In this document: positions 10,797-23,667 of the stretch, piece by piece | Layout: each line of letters begins with the position of its first letter | Numbering within the stretch: position 1 is the first letter of the stretch | Origin: Cordia subcordata | Taxonomy: Eukaryota; Streptophyta; Magnoliopsida; Boraginales; Cordiaceae | Reading direction: 5' to 3' | NCBI GenBank assembly: GCA_028554755.1 | Contig: JAPTOF010000025.1 | Span: 744,001 to 808,000 of the forward strand | Length of the DNA stretch: 64,000 nucleotides | The notes under the pieces: generated by a model | Database searches by the model: none | The model's input: only the letters and a program-made list of their open reading frames with translations | Told to the model about the DNA's origin: nothing | Position numbers and translations under genes: made by a program

Positions 10797-11708
10797 ATTG
10801 GTTCTTTGAATATTTGGGGTCTAAACTCCCCTTGCAAACAAAAAGAAGTGAAGGCTTGAATCACCAAGAACAAATTGGATAGTTTTTATTTTTTGGAAAC
10901 CAAGGTCAATGAGAACAATGCCATTGCCAACTATTTCAGCACCTTGGGTTTTGCTAATCACACGGATGAGATTATAAGAGGAAGACTTTGGCTCTTTTGG
11001 AGAAATCATCTCAAAATCAACATCCTTGGTGGCATGGAACAAGGTATTCTTTGTCATCTCTCCATTGCTGCAAGTTGCTCTTTTTCTAATGGATTTATCT
11101 ATGGAAAGAACACTCCCTCATCGAGGAGATTGCTTTGGAAAAAGATTAAAATTTGGAGTGATTGGTGTCTGGATGGTCCCCTTTGCATTATGGGTGATTT
11201 CAATCAAATCCTTCATGATGGGGATAGATCCACTTCCTGGAGTATTCCATCTAGTGCATATGATTTCAAACAATGTGTTGCTCAAGCCAAATTACACGAA
11301 ATAAGAGCTTTTGGTCCGCACTTCGCATGGTCCAACCGAAGCTCACATGGAAACTACATTGCAAGCAAAATCGATCGGGCACTCGTTAATTCACAACGGA
11401 TGGGGCACATGGAGAACTCTTTCCTCTTGGTTGACAATCCTGGTATTTTAGATCATTGCCCTCTCATTTTGCATACCAACTTGGTTATGCATTCCTCCCC
11501 AAAGCCATTCAAATTCTACAATGCATGGACATCTCATGAATTCTTTTTACCTTTTGTGGAAAAGCATTGGAGTGCACGGGTTTTTGCAGTCCAATTTTCT
11601 TTTTATTCCAAAAGCAAAAGTATCTCAAGAAGGCATTGAAGGAGTTAGATAAGACTTATTACTCTTGCATCCCACATCAATTTGGTCACCACAAGGATGA
11701 CCTTAGAT
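10794..11708 (+). pseudogene. T unit U2 ORF2, endonuclease part
   Basis: ATG at 10794, shared TGA at 10857-10859, then EN with GDFNQIL, SKIDRALVN and LDHCPLI. A 2-nt loss near 11586 shifts the frame. H3 interrupts at 11708. Confidence 0.75.
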
Positions 11709-11732
11709 AAGTGAATTCATCACTAGAGTAAA

Positions 11733-11777
11733 ATGCTCTCACTTCTTACTAACTTGACCACCATCTTCCACCATTGA
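11733..11777 (+). CDS. Upstream ORF in H3 leader (MLSLLT...)
   Basis: A 14-codon uORF (MLSLLTNLTTIFHH) near the 5' end of H3, in the same relative place as in H1, H5 and D1. Confidence 0.45.
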   Translation: MLSLLTNLTTIFHH

Positions 11778-11819
11778 CCACCACTTTTCGACCACCATCC
11801 GCATTTCTTTTCCTCTTTC

Positions 11820-14234
11820 ATGGGCAAAAAGAAATGATCCAGTGCATCCAAAACTAGAAAGAGTGCAAGACTTGCTGCAAAATCTGAACTTTGCAATTAT
11901 GAAGAAGAAGAAGAAGATTACACTTCGGATTCTATTATGGAGCTCCAAAATTCTTGTGACACCATTAACAAAGTCATGTCATGCTCTAATGAAAGGCATT
12001 ATAGTTCGGGTAAGCTCTCTTCCCCTTCTAGTGTTCACGAGCTTGAAAGAAACCTTGATAATGCAAAACGTGAATTAGTGCAAAGCTTAGCTCGTAAGAA
12101 CACTCCCATTTCTAAATCTAGAGCTTCTGTTTGTGGTAGTTCAGCAAGTTCGGGTTTTGGCACTAAAAATTTGCTTGCTAGTAATGATTTCCTTCCTAAT
12201 GAGGTGTGTGATAAGGTTGATGATCCTTTGCTTCAAGAACTTGAACACCAATCAGCAATGGCTGTTCCTATGCCATCTTCCTTTTGTCTCAATGATAAAA
12301 CTCTATCTTTGGGTCACACTTACTTCGAAGTAAAAAATGGTGAATATGGTACTCATAATGATCCTTGTGGCATGGAGAAGAATGTTTTTGCATCCTCTTT
12401 TGATAATCAGCCATCAAATATCCAAGGATCAGTTCCAAAATCACATACGGATGGCTTGGTTTTGGAAGAAATGGCTTGTCAAACACTACCTGGCAGTCCA
12501 TGCTCTTTTTTAGCGGGTAATAACCATATGATAGATTCTTTTTCAGCTCAAAAGTACTCCTATTCAGCCTCTAAAGCTCAGAAGTTGACAACTCATCACA
12601 AGGCATTAATTGGGGATGCTGCTGCCCCTTGGTCCAAGCCGAAGGATAATGTAGCTGCCGGGGAAAAGCTTTATCCACCAAATAACTTGGTCCAGATGCT
12701 TGATGAAGCAAATATTAAAAATGGTAGTGATTTTGAATCTCATTTCCCTCCCTTGCTTGCTCGGTCATGCCCTACATATTTGAGTCAACCTTTCAATAGA
12801 CTATCCCCTCATGATATGGAAGCCAAGTCAGCCCCCTCTCATTTTTATTTTGACGGTAATTTACCTCCAGAAGGTCAACACTTTGCTCATCTGCAACAAG
12901 CTAATCCCATACTAGCTCCTACTAATGATGAGCCACAACAAGCTTGTAATTCCCAATCTACAGCAAATATGGCAAGGAATTTGGACAACAATTGGAAACA
13001 AAAATGCTTTAGAGACTCTTCTCATGGCAATAGGGCAAATTGGAATATTGGTAACCAAGTGTAGCCAAATCAAAATGCTTTTCAACAGCAAGCTTGGAAA
13101 TCAAATAAGGATTGGCAAGGCACTTTTGTTGGTAATCTTTCTCACTCTACTAAGCTCGATTTTGTTGAACCTTTCATTGAAAATGATTTCATTGGAGCCA
13201 TCCCACCCGATGAGGTTTACCTTGAAGGGGATGATTACTACAAACATTGCCTTATAAGCCAATTCCTTGAAAAACCCCCACCCTTCTTCCTTATTCGGAG
13301 AATGGTAGATGTCCATTGGAAATTGTTTGGTAGAGTTGAAATCAAATCAGCTGAAAATGGGCTTTTTGTGTTTAAATTTGAAAATGAAAACTTTTGTGAG
13401 CTTGTTCTTGAGCAAATGTGGCATGTAAATCACCGTCCCCTCTTGCTTAGACGATGGGATTCAAATGCTCAACTTATGCACTTTAGTTGGGAAAAAGTTC
13501 CTCTTTGGGTGAAGCTCCATAATGTCCCTTGCTCCTTGATCACTAGAAGGGGACTTAGTTATGTGGTTAGCACGCTTGGCATTCCTATTCAAATGGACAA
13601 GTTAACGGAATCCCGAACCTTCGTGGGATTTGCTCGTGTTTGCATTGAGATGGATTTATCCAAGAGCCTCCCGGATTTTCCATTTGTAAAACTTAGGAAT
13701 GGAGAATGGGCTAGGATTGAAGTGGAGTACGCAGGGAAACCTGTGGTTTGTCCTTCGTGCAAGATTGTTGGTCATAGTCTTTCTTCACGTCCAAATGCCA
13801 CTCAAGTTAATGTATCCCAACAAAATTCTCGATTTGTTAAGAAAGAGGGTGAATGGAAGAATCCCAAGTCAAAGACAATATGGAGGAAAGTCACGAATGT
13901 GAATCATACACCATTTGCTAGTGTCGTCATCAAGTCTAAAGTTGTTAATGAAGCAAATGAGAAAAACGACTTTCCGAGCACCATGGAAGGAAATAGTTTT
14001 GCTGCCCTTAACACATATGAAAATGGTAATGAAATTGCTTCACTTGAGACTCCAGTTGATGAGGATAACTTGAACAAGAACGAGATTGGAAATAAAGTGA
14101 CTAAAGGAGATGATTTTGATGTTGCTGATTTTGATGTTCAAATTCTTAATAAAGCCAATGAAGTTCATTTGAATGAAGAACAATGGAACGTTGAGCAAGG
14201 CAATAGGGTGGGAAGAATTTCCAGCCATACTTGA
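11820..14234 (+). pseudogene. H3 ORF1 (804 codons, two nonsense codons)
   Basis: ATG at 11820 gives MGKKK, then TGA at 11835-11837 where H5 has Arg. The frame continues through a Lys/Arg-rich N-terminus, a long Ser/Asn-rich low-complexity region and a TAG at 13062-13064. It then encodes DUF4283 (about 13300-13660: WHVNHRPLLLRRW, PLWVKLHNVPCSL, SRTFVGFARVC). The knuckle is CPSCKIVGHSLSSR: the last zinc-binding Cys is replaced by Arg (TGT to CGT) near 13790. An acidic C-terminus follows. Everything is in one frame, so only point lesions separate it from an intact gene. No ATGA overlap or second ORF follows the stop. Confidence 0.85.
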
Positions 14235-14340
14235 TCACACTTGGTTTGTTCTCATTGTACTTTCTTTTTGGAACTTGTTTGTTTGTTTTTGATTAACTTT
14301 TGTTGGTTTGGGAGACTCTCTCCTCTTTGTATTTTCTTGC

Positions 14341-14442
14341 CTCTCAAGCCTTGATTTGATTGAATTGCTGTATCCATGGCTTGAGGGTTTTAAATGGCTT
14401 GTGTCCATATTTGCGATTAATAAAAACTTACTTAATTCGCAA
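14341..14442 (+). promoter_or_regulatory. 3' UTR two-hairpin module of H3
   Basis: Stem 1: 14341-14350 pairs with 14378-14387 (10 bp including one G-T wobble; core CTCAAGCC/GGCTTGAG) around a 27-nt loop containing CTGTATC. Stem 2: 14411-14416 (TTGCGA) pairs with 14437-14442 (TCGCAA), spanning the terminus and first A bases. AATAAA-like sequence lies at 14419-14424. Confidence 0.65.
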
Positions 14443-14449
14443 AAAAAAA

Positions 14450-16184
14450 AGGATAACCTCAGATTGGTACAAGTTGACATTCTCAATGGGTTTGTTAACA
14501 AGTAGAACATTAACCAAGAAAAGGAGATCATGTAGAAGATTGAAGAACCTGAGAGCATTCATAAACACATGCCTCACCAAAAATCTAGACTCCAATGGAT
14601 TAAGCATGATGACACAAATTCAAGCTTCGTTCACAATGTTATAAAAGGAAGGAGAAGCAAGAGCACTATTAATGCTATTATGAATGATGATGGCACTCTT
14701 CTTACCCCTTGTAAGGATATCAAGGCTGAATTCATTTCCTACTTCAAGCATCTCCTTGGTACTCCAAAGTCTACACATGCCAATGTGAACACCATCAAAG
14801 GTATTCTTGGGAAAACTACTGGGGAGGATCTCTCGGCCAACCTTGCTGCACCTATCTCCTTGGACGAGATCAAGAACACTCTCTTCTCCATTAATCCCAA
14901 CAAAAGTCCGAGCCCAGATGGATTTACCTCACATTTCTATATGAATGCTTGGAATATTGTGGGTGGTGACGTTCTCAATGCTATTAGCTCCTTTTTCACA
15001 CCTCCCAGAAGCTCCTTAAAGAGATAAATGCAGCATACATTGCTCTTGTACCTAAAGTCCATAACCCCACAAAGGTTAAAGACTTTAGGCCCATTTCTTG
15101 TTGCAATATCATTTACAAATGTATTTCCAAGATCCTTGCAAATAGAATTAAAGCTTGCCTACCTTCTATTATTTCCTGGAATCAGTCTGCTTTTATTGAA
15201 GGAAGGCTCATCAACGAGAACATTCTTGTTGCTCATGACATATATAGAGGCTATTCTAGAGCCCATATCTCTCCAAGATGTGCTTTGAAAGTTGACATCA
15301 TGAAAGCTTTTGACTCTCTTAGTTGGGATTTCATTGAAACTACTCTTCATGCTTTTGGTTTTCCAAGCACCTTTATTGGATGGATTATGGCATATATTAC
15401 CACTCCTAGTTTCTCCGTCTCCGTTAATGGAAGTCTTGAAGGGTTTTGCAAAGGGGCAAATGGAATTAGGCAAGGTGATCCTCTCTTTCCCTGTATCTTT
15501 GTTATTCGTATGGAAGTTCTTTCATCCATGCTTAACAAGCTTGAGCATAACCCAAGTTTTGGGTACCATCCCAAATGTGCAAAACTGAAGCTAAATCACA
15601 TTTGCTTTGCGGATGACCTTTTCATCTTTTGTAGGGGAAACTTGGAGTCCATAAATCGCATTTTGGAAATTTTGAAGGAGTACCACTGGTTCTCGGGACT
15701 CAAGGTAAACAGCAACAAAAGTGATGCATTCTTTGGGGGTGTTTCACAAAATGTTAAGCAACTCATCCTCGGAAAACTTGACTTTCAAGAAGGTCAATTG
15801 CCTATAAGGTACTTAGGTATGCCTTTGGTCACCTGCAAACTTCGAAAAGGAGATTGTGGACCTCTCTTGGAAAAAAATTAATGGGAGAATTGAGCAATGG
15901 ACAACTAAGTGGCTTTCTTATGCGGGAAGGCTTCTCCTCATCAAATCCACTCTTCAACAAATTTGTGCATATTGGGCTAGAAACTTACTCATACCTAAAT
16001 GCATCATCAAGGAAATTGAATCAAAGTCTAGTGCCTTCCTTTGGAGAGACACGGGTGCTAGGATTGCTTGGAACAACATTTGTATGCCACAGGATGAGGG
16101 TGGCTTGGGAGTTAGATCTACTGGAGAAATCAACCACACTTACTTCATCAAGGTTTTTTGGAGAATGTATGCTCACCGGGACAC
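14450..16184 (+). pseudogene. T unit U2 ORF2, RT part up to the fusion
   Basis: Resumes in VQVDILNGFVNK with the shared TAG. RT then runs through NPNKSPSPDGFTSHFY, KAFDSLSWDFIETTLHAFGF, the GIRQGDP block and FADDLFIFCRG, the shared A7 shift near 15877, and FWRMYAHRDTLC before the fusion at 16185. The stretch 15285-15881 is continuously open. Confidence 0.8.
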
Positions 16185-16659
16185 ACTTTGCGTGAAAATG
16201 AAGAATGTTCCCCTTTGTCTTTGGTCAAAAAGAGGCTTTAGCTATTTAGGCTCCTTCATTGGGAAACCAATCCAAATTGATGCTCTTACGGAATCAAGGA
16301 GGAATCTTGAACATGCGAGAATTTGCATTGAGGTTAAGTTGGAGGAAAAATGACCGGATGAAATTTTCCCAAAGTTAAGGGATGGAACTAGAACTCGGGT
16401 TTGGTGGAATACGCGTAGAAACCGAGTGTTTGCACTCATTGTAAGATGGTAGGTCACTTGGTTGATCAATGTCTGTCAAGACCAAACTTGCTGCCACAAA
16501 AAACTCAAGACACAAAGATGCCTCGAGACTCAAAAACATTGGATACATGGAAAGTGGTTGGGAAAAGAAAGGGGTCCAAGGAAGGAAGTGATCCACGCTT
16601 TGAGAAGCAAGAAGAGATTTCATCTACTTCTAAAGCAAGACAAGATGATGAAGGAGAGT
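16185..16659 (+). pseudogene. T unit U3 ORF1 fragment, left of C1
   Basis: ORF1 from KMKNVPLCLWS to SKARQDDEGE, broken by TGA near 16351 and a frame change near 16400. It is cut by C1 at the sequence ACAA/GATGATG, the same position used by H4 in U4. Confidence 0.75.
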
Positions 16660-16694
16660 CAGCAACATGCACATAAGGGGATTCTCTCTCTACC

Positions 16695-16772
16695 ATGAAA
16701 CTCCTCTTCCTTCTCTCTAAAACTTTCAGCCACCCCCCCATCACCATCCGCCACCTTCTCCTTCTCCTTTGA
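16695..16772 (+). CDS. Upstream ORF in C1 leader (MKLLFLLSKT...)
   Basis: A 25-codon uORF in ACCATGA context. It is conserved at the same place in C2 (one amino-acid change, I for T) and, with a different tail, in B1. Confidence 0.5.
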   Translation: MKLLFLLSKTFSHPPITIRHLLLLL

Positions 16773-16859
16773 AATCTTTCTTCTTTTTCTTCTTTTCCTC
16801 CTTCTTCTTTTCTTCTCCCCCTTGCTGTTTTCTCTTGCCTTTTCTCCCTTTTCTTTTTC

Positions 16860-18931
16860 ATGGGTAGAAAGAAGAAAACTTCTTCTCCTTCACGTCGTAG
16901 TGCAAAGATTTCAGAAAGTAAAAAATCTAAAGTTAGTAAATCTAAATCCATGGCAAAGCCCAGCCATGCTCCTTCTTTAAAGGTTGATTTGGCCTTTTTT
17001 CTTGAGAGTGAAGATGTCTCCTCAACCTCTAGCAAAGTTTTTAGAGAAGTCTATGATGCCCTTGAATCAGGTAAATCATTCCAGCAACTTCATAAGCCAA
17101 ATATCTTGGAGAAAAAAGAGATGGTTCAAGATTTCTTGCAAAAATCTAGTTCTCCACAAAACTCGTGCTTGCAATATGACAAAATCTTACTTGAGAAAGA
17201 TCTTGCTCAGCACCTTTTTGTCTCTCCCCAAAAGAGCTCGAGTCCAATCAGCCCGAGTATGCAAGCTAAACACTTAGAATTTTCTCATAGCTCTTCTAAT
17301 GGAGAATCGACTTTGAGGGATAGAGAAGAAGAAGTTCAAGCTTTACCCGATGGTCAACACCTTTTTTGTTTAGAGGGTAATAGCTTGGCTAAAAAGAAAA
17401 AATCATTTCAGTAAAAAGGTGTGTCAGCTTTGGAAAAATCAAATCAAAACTTGTCACCAAAAAAGTCAAATATGGATCCAAAGTCTGAACCACTTTTTTC
17501 AAAAACCATTGGGCATAAAAATGTTGAGCTTTTCCCTCCACTTCCATCTCAGCCGAAACAAGTTCATCTTGTTGGGAACATACTGCAAACTCAACAAACA
17601 AATCAACAAAACGAAAATGCCACCTCAAATGTTTTCGCCAACTCACCAACTCACCAACTAATGTCAGCAAAGTTCATCTCAGTCATCATGTTTCACAAAC
17701 AAAATCCAATGAACTTCAAGCTCAAGGAGAGAATATCCAAGCTCAACATTCTCTCGGCCAAAGTTATGGAGAAAATGGAGCTCACCAAAATCAGCATAAT
17801 GCTTGGAAAAGACCTCCCAAGCTAAGGTACGAACCTTCTCCACACGAGCCTTCACTTGATTGGGAAAAAGATTTTGCTGGTAATTGTGGTTCTAAATTGA
17901 AACTTATTGAGCATGAAACTAAAATTATTGATGGAGTTAGGGAAGTTATTGACCCCCCGGCTAACATTTATGATAAAGGAGAGGAATTCTGGCTCCATTG
18001 TTTAGTTGGACAAATCCTTGGGGCCCCCCCTCCTTTCTTTCTCATTAAAAATATGGTTGATTTTGCATGGAAGAAATATGGATGGGTGGACATTTTTTCG
18101 AAAGGAAAAGGCTTATTTGTTTTCAAGTTTGAAAAGGAAGAGTATTGCCAAAAAGTCTTGGAACAACTCGCATGTCAATCATAGGCCTCTTTTGCTAAGG
18201 AAATGGGAACCAAACTTGCAATTTGTCAACTTAAAATGCAATAAGATTCCATTATGGGTGAAACTTCGAGAAGTGCCTTTAAGCTTATGGTCGAGAGAGG
18301 GGCTGAGTTACATTGCTTCCTTTATAGGGAGGCCTCTACAAATGGATGCCTTAACTGAATCAAGGAGGAACTTGGAGTTTGCTAGAGTTTGTATAGAAGT
18401 TGATCTTGATGGTCATCTTCCAATTGAAATCTACCCCAAGTTAAGAGATGGTACCAAAACCAAAGTTGAAGTGGAGTATGCTTGGAAACCTTCAAAGTGT
18501 ACAAATTGCAAAATGGTTGGGCATGTGGAAAAATTCTGCCCTCTTCTTCAAAAACCAATAGCTCAACAACAAAGGGCTGCCCCCACTACTACAAAGCTGA
18601 AGAAAAGTGAAGAATGGCATGTTGTGGGGAAAAAAGATTCTTCATTGGATAAGAATGCTCCTAACTTTGAAAGGCATTCTCCATCTTCGCTGGTTTCCAA
18701 AGGAAATGATGATGTTAGAGCAAACAAAAATAAGACTAGATCTCCTAGCCCTCCTAGAAGATCTAGTCCAAGAAGAAACTCGCTTAGCGAAACAAAGAAC
18801 TCCTTTAATGTTCTTGGGAGTGATGTTGATATTGAAGAAGCAAATCAGAATCAAAAGATCTTTTCATGGAAGGAGCCCATCGTCTTTCATTAGTGGAGCC
18901 TCATGCTTCCACCTCTCCACCTCAACAATGA
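16860..18931 (+). pseudogene. C1 ORF1
   Basis: Starts MGRKKKTSSPSRRSAKISES (basic N-terminus), then a Ser-rich region, DUF4283 (about 18050-18410) and knuckle CTNCKMVGHVEKFC (about 18495-18540). Damage compared with C2: a TAA near 17412, an 8-bp duplication (TCACCAAC) near 17655 and a 2-nt loss near 18172. The tail is Arg/Ser/Pro-rich. The final TGA overlaps the ORF2 ATG at 18928. Confidence 0.82.
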
Positions 18932-21900
18932 TTTTTGCTCTTGGAACATAAGGATTCAATTCCCCTAGGAAACAAAAGGAAGTGAAGGTTTTGGTCAATA
19001 AACACAAATTAGATTTCTTCTGCATTTTGGAAACTAAAGTTACAAGCGATGATTGTATTAAGAAGATTGGCTCCACATTTGAAGATTTTGGCTTTTTGAA
19101 CTATGTGAATGATTCCATCAAGGGCGGCTCTGGTTTTTTTGGGAAAAAAATATCAATATTAGCATTGTGGATTCTTTTGATCAAGGGCTGCTTTGCATTG
19201 TTGAAAAGCACATGGTGCATCCTTTTCTTGTGGCATTTGTCTATGGCCGCAATGATCCTCTTAGGAGAAAAGTTGTTTGGAATAAGATTGAAGAATGGAG
19301 TTTCATATGTGGTAATGGGGAACTTTGCGTTTTGGGTGATTTCAATGAAGTCCTTTTCTGTGGTGACAAGTCAAACTCCTCTTCTATTTCTCCTAATGCC
19401 AAAGATTTTGCAAATTGCTTGATCAAAGCAAATCTGAAGGAGTTAAAAGCACACGGTCCACATTTCACTTGGACAAATAAGAGCTCTCTTGGGAACTTCT
19501 TGGCATGTAAACATGATAGGGCTTTGGTCAATGCAAATTGGATTCATAATAAGCAAGACTCATTTCTTTTGGTGGATAGCCCGGGCATATCCGATCATAG
19601 TCCTCTCATTGTCCATTCTTGTAAGTCTTGGATCTCCACTCTAAAACCTTTTAAATTCTACAATGCTTGGTCAAAACACAAGGATTTCTTGAAGCTTGTC
19701 GAGGAACATTGGAGTGTGAGGGTTTTTGGCACTCCTATGTTTTCTCTCTTTCAGAAACAAAAATCTCTCAAGCAAGCACTAAAGTCTTTCAACAAGAAAT
19801 ACTTTACTACCATTCCGAGTTCTCTCTTGAAGCTCCAAAATATCCTCCGTGAAGTTCAGATTGAGACTCTCAATGGAAATATTAGGGCTGATTTGATCGA
19901 AAAGGAAAAGAATTTGCTGAAGAGTATTGATGAATTGGATAACATTTATAAATCTATGCTTTCTCAAAAAGCACGGGTAAATTGGATCAAAGAAGGGGAT
20001 GCAAATTCTAAGTTCTTCCACAACACAATCAAAGGTAGAAGGCATAAAAGCACCATTTGCATGGTCAAGAATGATGAAAATCAAATTCTCACAAATGAGC
20101 AAGAAGTCAAGGCTGAATTTGTTGAGTATTTTAAGAAGCTCCTTGGCACTCCTTCAAGCTCTCTTGCTACTACTGAATTGATCAAAAATATTGTCGGTAA
20201 GACAATTAAAGTTGAAGAAGCAAACTCTCTTTTGGCTCCTATCACTCATGATGAGATTAAGAGTACACTTTTTTCACTCAATCCAAACAAAAGTCCAAGT
20301 CCGGATGGCTTTACTTCTCATTTCTACATGGCCTCTTGGGAAATTATTGGTGAGGATGTTTTGAAGGCTATTACCTCGTTCTTTCAATCTTGCAATCTTC
20401 TTAAGGAGGTAAATACAACTATCATTACTCTTGTGCCTAAAATGCAAAATCCATACATGGTTAAAGACTATAGGCCGATTTCTTGCTGCAATACTATATA
20501 CAAATATATCTCCAAGATTCTTGCAAATAGAATAAAAAATTGCTTACCTCACATCATCTCTTGGAACCAATCAGCATTTCTCAAGAATAGACTCATTAAT
20601 GAAAACATCCTCATTGCTCATGAACTTATGAGAGGCTATGCAAGAAATCACATCTCCTCTAGATGTGCTCTCAAAGTGGACATCATGAAAGCTTTTCATT
20701 CTCTGAATTGGAAATTCATTGAAGTCTCCCTTGTTGCTTTTGGCTTCCCTACAAAGTTTGTGAATTGGATTATGGCTTGCATCACCACCACTAGTTTCTC
20801 TATTGCTATTAATGGTGGACTGGAGGGCTTTTTTCAAGGAGCTAATGGAATTCGACAAGGTGATCCTTTATCACCCTATATCTTTGTCATTTGTATGGAG
20901 GTCCTCACGTGCATGCTAAATAAGTTGAAAGCAGCCCGTATTTTGACTACCACCTAAAGTGCTCATCTTTGAAGCTAAATCACCTTTGCTTTGCGGATTA
21001 TCTTTTCATTTTTTCCAAAGGAAATCTTCAATCTATTACAAGCATCAAGGAAGTTTTGGACCTCTTCTCCACTTATTCAGGGCTCAACATCAATCAAGCT
21101 AAAAGTAATATTTTCTTTGAGGGAGTTTCGGATGCCATAAAGCAAACAATCCTTCAACAATTGGAATTCAAAGAAGGTATTTTTCCCATCCACTACCTTG
21201 GCATTCCTCTTGTCTCAAGAAAACTAAAGAAAGCTAATTGCATGCCTCTCCTTGAAAAGATCAATGCAAAGCTTGAAAATTGGGCAAACAAATGGCTCTC
21301 CTTTGCTGGAAGACTTGTTCTCATCAAATCCATTCTTATGCAAATTTGTTCCTTTTGGGCAAGTGATTTCCTCCTCACAAAAGGTACAATGGCAGCAATT
21401 GAATCAAAATTCAGATCCTTCCCTTGGAGAGGTACCGGGCCAAAAATTACTTGGAAAGATGTTTGCTTACCATTCCTTGAAGGGGGTCTTGGAATTTGAA
21501 GATTGAGTGAGATCAATATCACTTACTTACTCAAAATCTTTTGGAGAATGTATGCCACCAAAGACACTCTTTGGAGCAAGTGGATCCATGCAAATTATAT
21601 AAAGAATAGCTCCATTTGGGCCATACAAATTCCTCATGATGCAAGCTGGATCATAAAGTCTCTTTTGCAAATCCGTGGGGTTGCAAGGAATTTCATCCAA
21701 CATAAACTTGGCAATGGCACAAATACATTTTTTTGGCCGGACAATTGGCATCAAGAAGGTCCTCTTCTCGACCATTGGAGCTCAACCTTCCCTTCACCTC
21801 CTTTGCTTGCCAAGGTTTGCAACATCTATATTAATGGTCAATGGACTTGGCCTTTAAATCTTCTCCATGTCCAGATTCCACTTGTCAATCTTGATGAAAA

Positions 21901-22516
21901 TGTCCATGATTCTTCTCTTTGGCTGCCTTCAAAGAACGGTAATTTTTCATTTAAGCTTACTTGGGATCATATTCATAAGAAGAGTCATACAATTAACTGG
22001 CACAATTTGGTTTGGCACAAAGGTCATAACCCTAGACATGGTTTCATTTGCTGGCTTGTTTTTCATGATCGGCTTTCAACTCTTCAAAAATTATTAAGTT
22101 GGGGACTGATTGCAAACCCACTTTGTATCTTTTGTCACATGGTTTGTGAAACAAGAGATCACCTTTTTTTCGAATGTAGCTTCACACGCAGAATTTGGAG
22201 ACATGGTTTTGCAATCTCCCTTGTTCAAAAGAAGTTGATTTGTTGGGATGAAATTTGTGCCTATCTCAAACCTTTTGCTCTTGAAAATAACTTGAAAGCT
22301 ACTATCCTTAAGCATCTTCTTGGAGCATCCGTTTACCACATTTGGGTTGAAAGAAACCAGCGTATTTTCAAGCAAGAAGCAAAAATGGAGGATCAAATCA
22401 CAAGTACTATCTTCAATGAAGTTAGAACTCGTATTATCTTTGGTAGGAAATTTCCTTCAAATGCGCTGAATATTGCCTTATGTAAATTGTGGAAATTAGA
22501 TGAGATACTTGGTTAG
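18928..22516 (+). pseudogene. C1 ORF2 (EN, RT, zf-RVT)
   Basis: ATG at 18928, one T shorter than C2 just after the start, so shifted at once. EN: LETKV, LGDFNEVLFCGD, KHDRALVN, SDHSPLIVHS. RT: NPNKSPSPDGFTSHFY, KAFHSLNWKFI (H for the usual D), the GIRQGDP block, FADYLFIF (FADD changed to FADY at about 20990-21000, a loss of a catalytic Asp), LPLLEKINAKLENW. zf-RVT near 22120-22200 (CIFCHMVCETRDHLFF). The C-terminus is LCKLWKLDEILG. Frame changes occur near 19130 and 20940. A stop at 21497-21499 is followed in another frame by the last 337 codons. Confidence 0.82.
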
Positions 22517-22593
22517 GTTTCTCCATTCCTTTTTCTGATTCTTGTACTTGAACGTTTCTTTTATGAAATCTTACTTACTCAGCAAAAAAAAAA

Positions 22594-22810
22594 GATGATG
22601 AAGGAGAGTTTGTTGAGCCATCTCCACCAAGGATGGTACAAAAATAGTAACCAAAAGAATCAAATTCTTTCAAAGCAGTTGATAAGTTTAAAAATGGAGA
22701 GGACGAAGAAATTGAGCATACAACAAACAATGGCAGCCACTCGGATGAGCAAAATTCTGAAGGAAATGATGCTTTGGACCCGAGGTCCAATCACTCCCTC
22801 TTGAGAAATG
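22594..22810 (+). pseudogene. T unit U3 ORF1, right of C1
   Basis: Resumes after the duplicated target with DDEGEFVEPSPPRMVQK, then the TAG shared by U1-U4 (22645-22647), to the ORF1/ORF2 overlap at 22808. Confidence 0.75.
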
Positions 22811-23595
22811 ATTGGTTCTTGGAATATTTGGGGTCTAAACTCCCCTTGCAAACAAAAAGAAGTGAAGGCTTGAATCAACAAGCACATATTGGATAGTTTT
22901 TGTTTTTTGGAAACCAAGGTCAATGAGAACAATGCCATTGCCAACTATTTCAGCACCTTGGGTTTTGCTAATCACACGGATGAGAATATAAGAGGAAGAC
23001 TTTGGCTCTTTTGGAGAAATCATCTCAAAATCAACATCCTTGATGGCATGGAACAAGGTATTCTTTGTCATCTCTCCATTGCTGCAAATTGCTTTTTTTT
23101 CATTGGATTTATCTATGGAAAGAACACTCCCTCATCGAGGAGATTGCTTTGGAAAAGAATTAAAATTTGGAGTGATTGGTGTCTGGATGGTCTACTTTGC
23201 ATTATGGGTGATTTCAATGAAATCCTTCATGGTGGGGATAGATCCACTTCCTGGAGTATTCCATCTAGTGCATATGATTTCAAACAATGTGTTGCTCAAG
23301 CCAAATTACACGAAATAAGAGCTTTTGGTCCGCACTTCGGATGGTCTAACCGAAGCTCACATGGAAACTACATTGCAAGCAAAATCGATCGGGCACTCGT
23401 TAATTCACAATGGATGGGGCACATGGAGAACTCTTTCCTCTTGGTTGACAATCCCGATATTTCAGATCATTGCCCTCTTATTTTGCATACCAACTTGATC
23501 ATGCATTCCTCCCCAAAGCCATTCAAATTCTACATTGCATGGACATCTTATGAATTCTTTTTACCTTTTGTGGAAAAGCATTGGAGTGCGCAGGT
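22808..23595 (+). pseudogene. T unit U3 ORF2, endonuclease part
   Basis: ATG at 22808 (MIGSWNIWGLN), shared TGA near 22872, then open EN (LETKV, GDFNEIL, SKIDRALVN, SDHCPLI) until M2 inserts at about 23595. Confidence 0.75.
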
Positions 23596-23667
23596 CTTTT
23601 TTTTTTGCGAGAAAAGTAAGGAAATTCATTCATGAAAGAAACAAAAAATTTACAAATACAAAACTGA

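Larger units (their letters stand above)
11709..14449 (+). mobile_element. H3: full-length half-LINE (ORF1 only)
   Basis: A 2.74-kb element with leader (11709-11819), ORF1 (11820-14234), 3' UTR (14235-14440) and poly-A. The target duplication is 11694-11708 and 14450-14464 (15 bp, two mismatches). It has no EN or RT sequence, although its 5' leader and 3' terminus are both present, so it is not a truncated LINE. It is the clearest example of an ORF1-only element in the window, analogous to the half-L1 (HAL1) elements of mammals, and needs ORF2 in trans (inference). Confidence 0.88.
16660..22593 (+). mobile_element. C1: full-length LINE with ORF1 and ORF2
   Basis: A 5.9-kb element with leader, ORF1, ORF2, a 3' UTR of about 65 nt and terminus ACTCAGCA(n). 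The target duplication is GATGATGAAGGAGAGT at 16644-16659 and 22594-22609 (16 bp, perfect). The leader begins TTCTCTCTCTACC at about 16682, preceded by about 21 nt not shared with C2. The leader is pyrimidine-rich (16740-16859). Confidence 0.9.

Noticed and set aside
16740..16859. CT-rich tract of the C leaders as a simple-sequence repeat
   Set aside because: It is present at the same place in C1 and C2, as part of the element leader, and is not an independent microsatellite.
23040..23318. Recurrent open plus frame inside EN of T units (also near 5928, 11026, 57826)
   Set aside because: It overlaps the EN frame in another phase and recurs only because the units are near-identical; no independent support.
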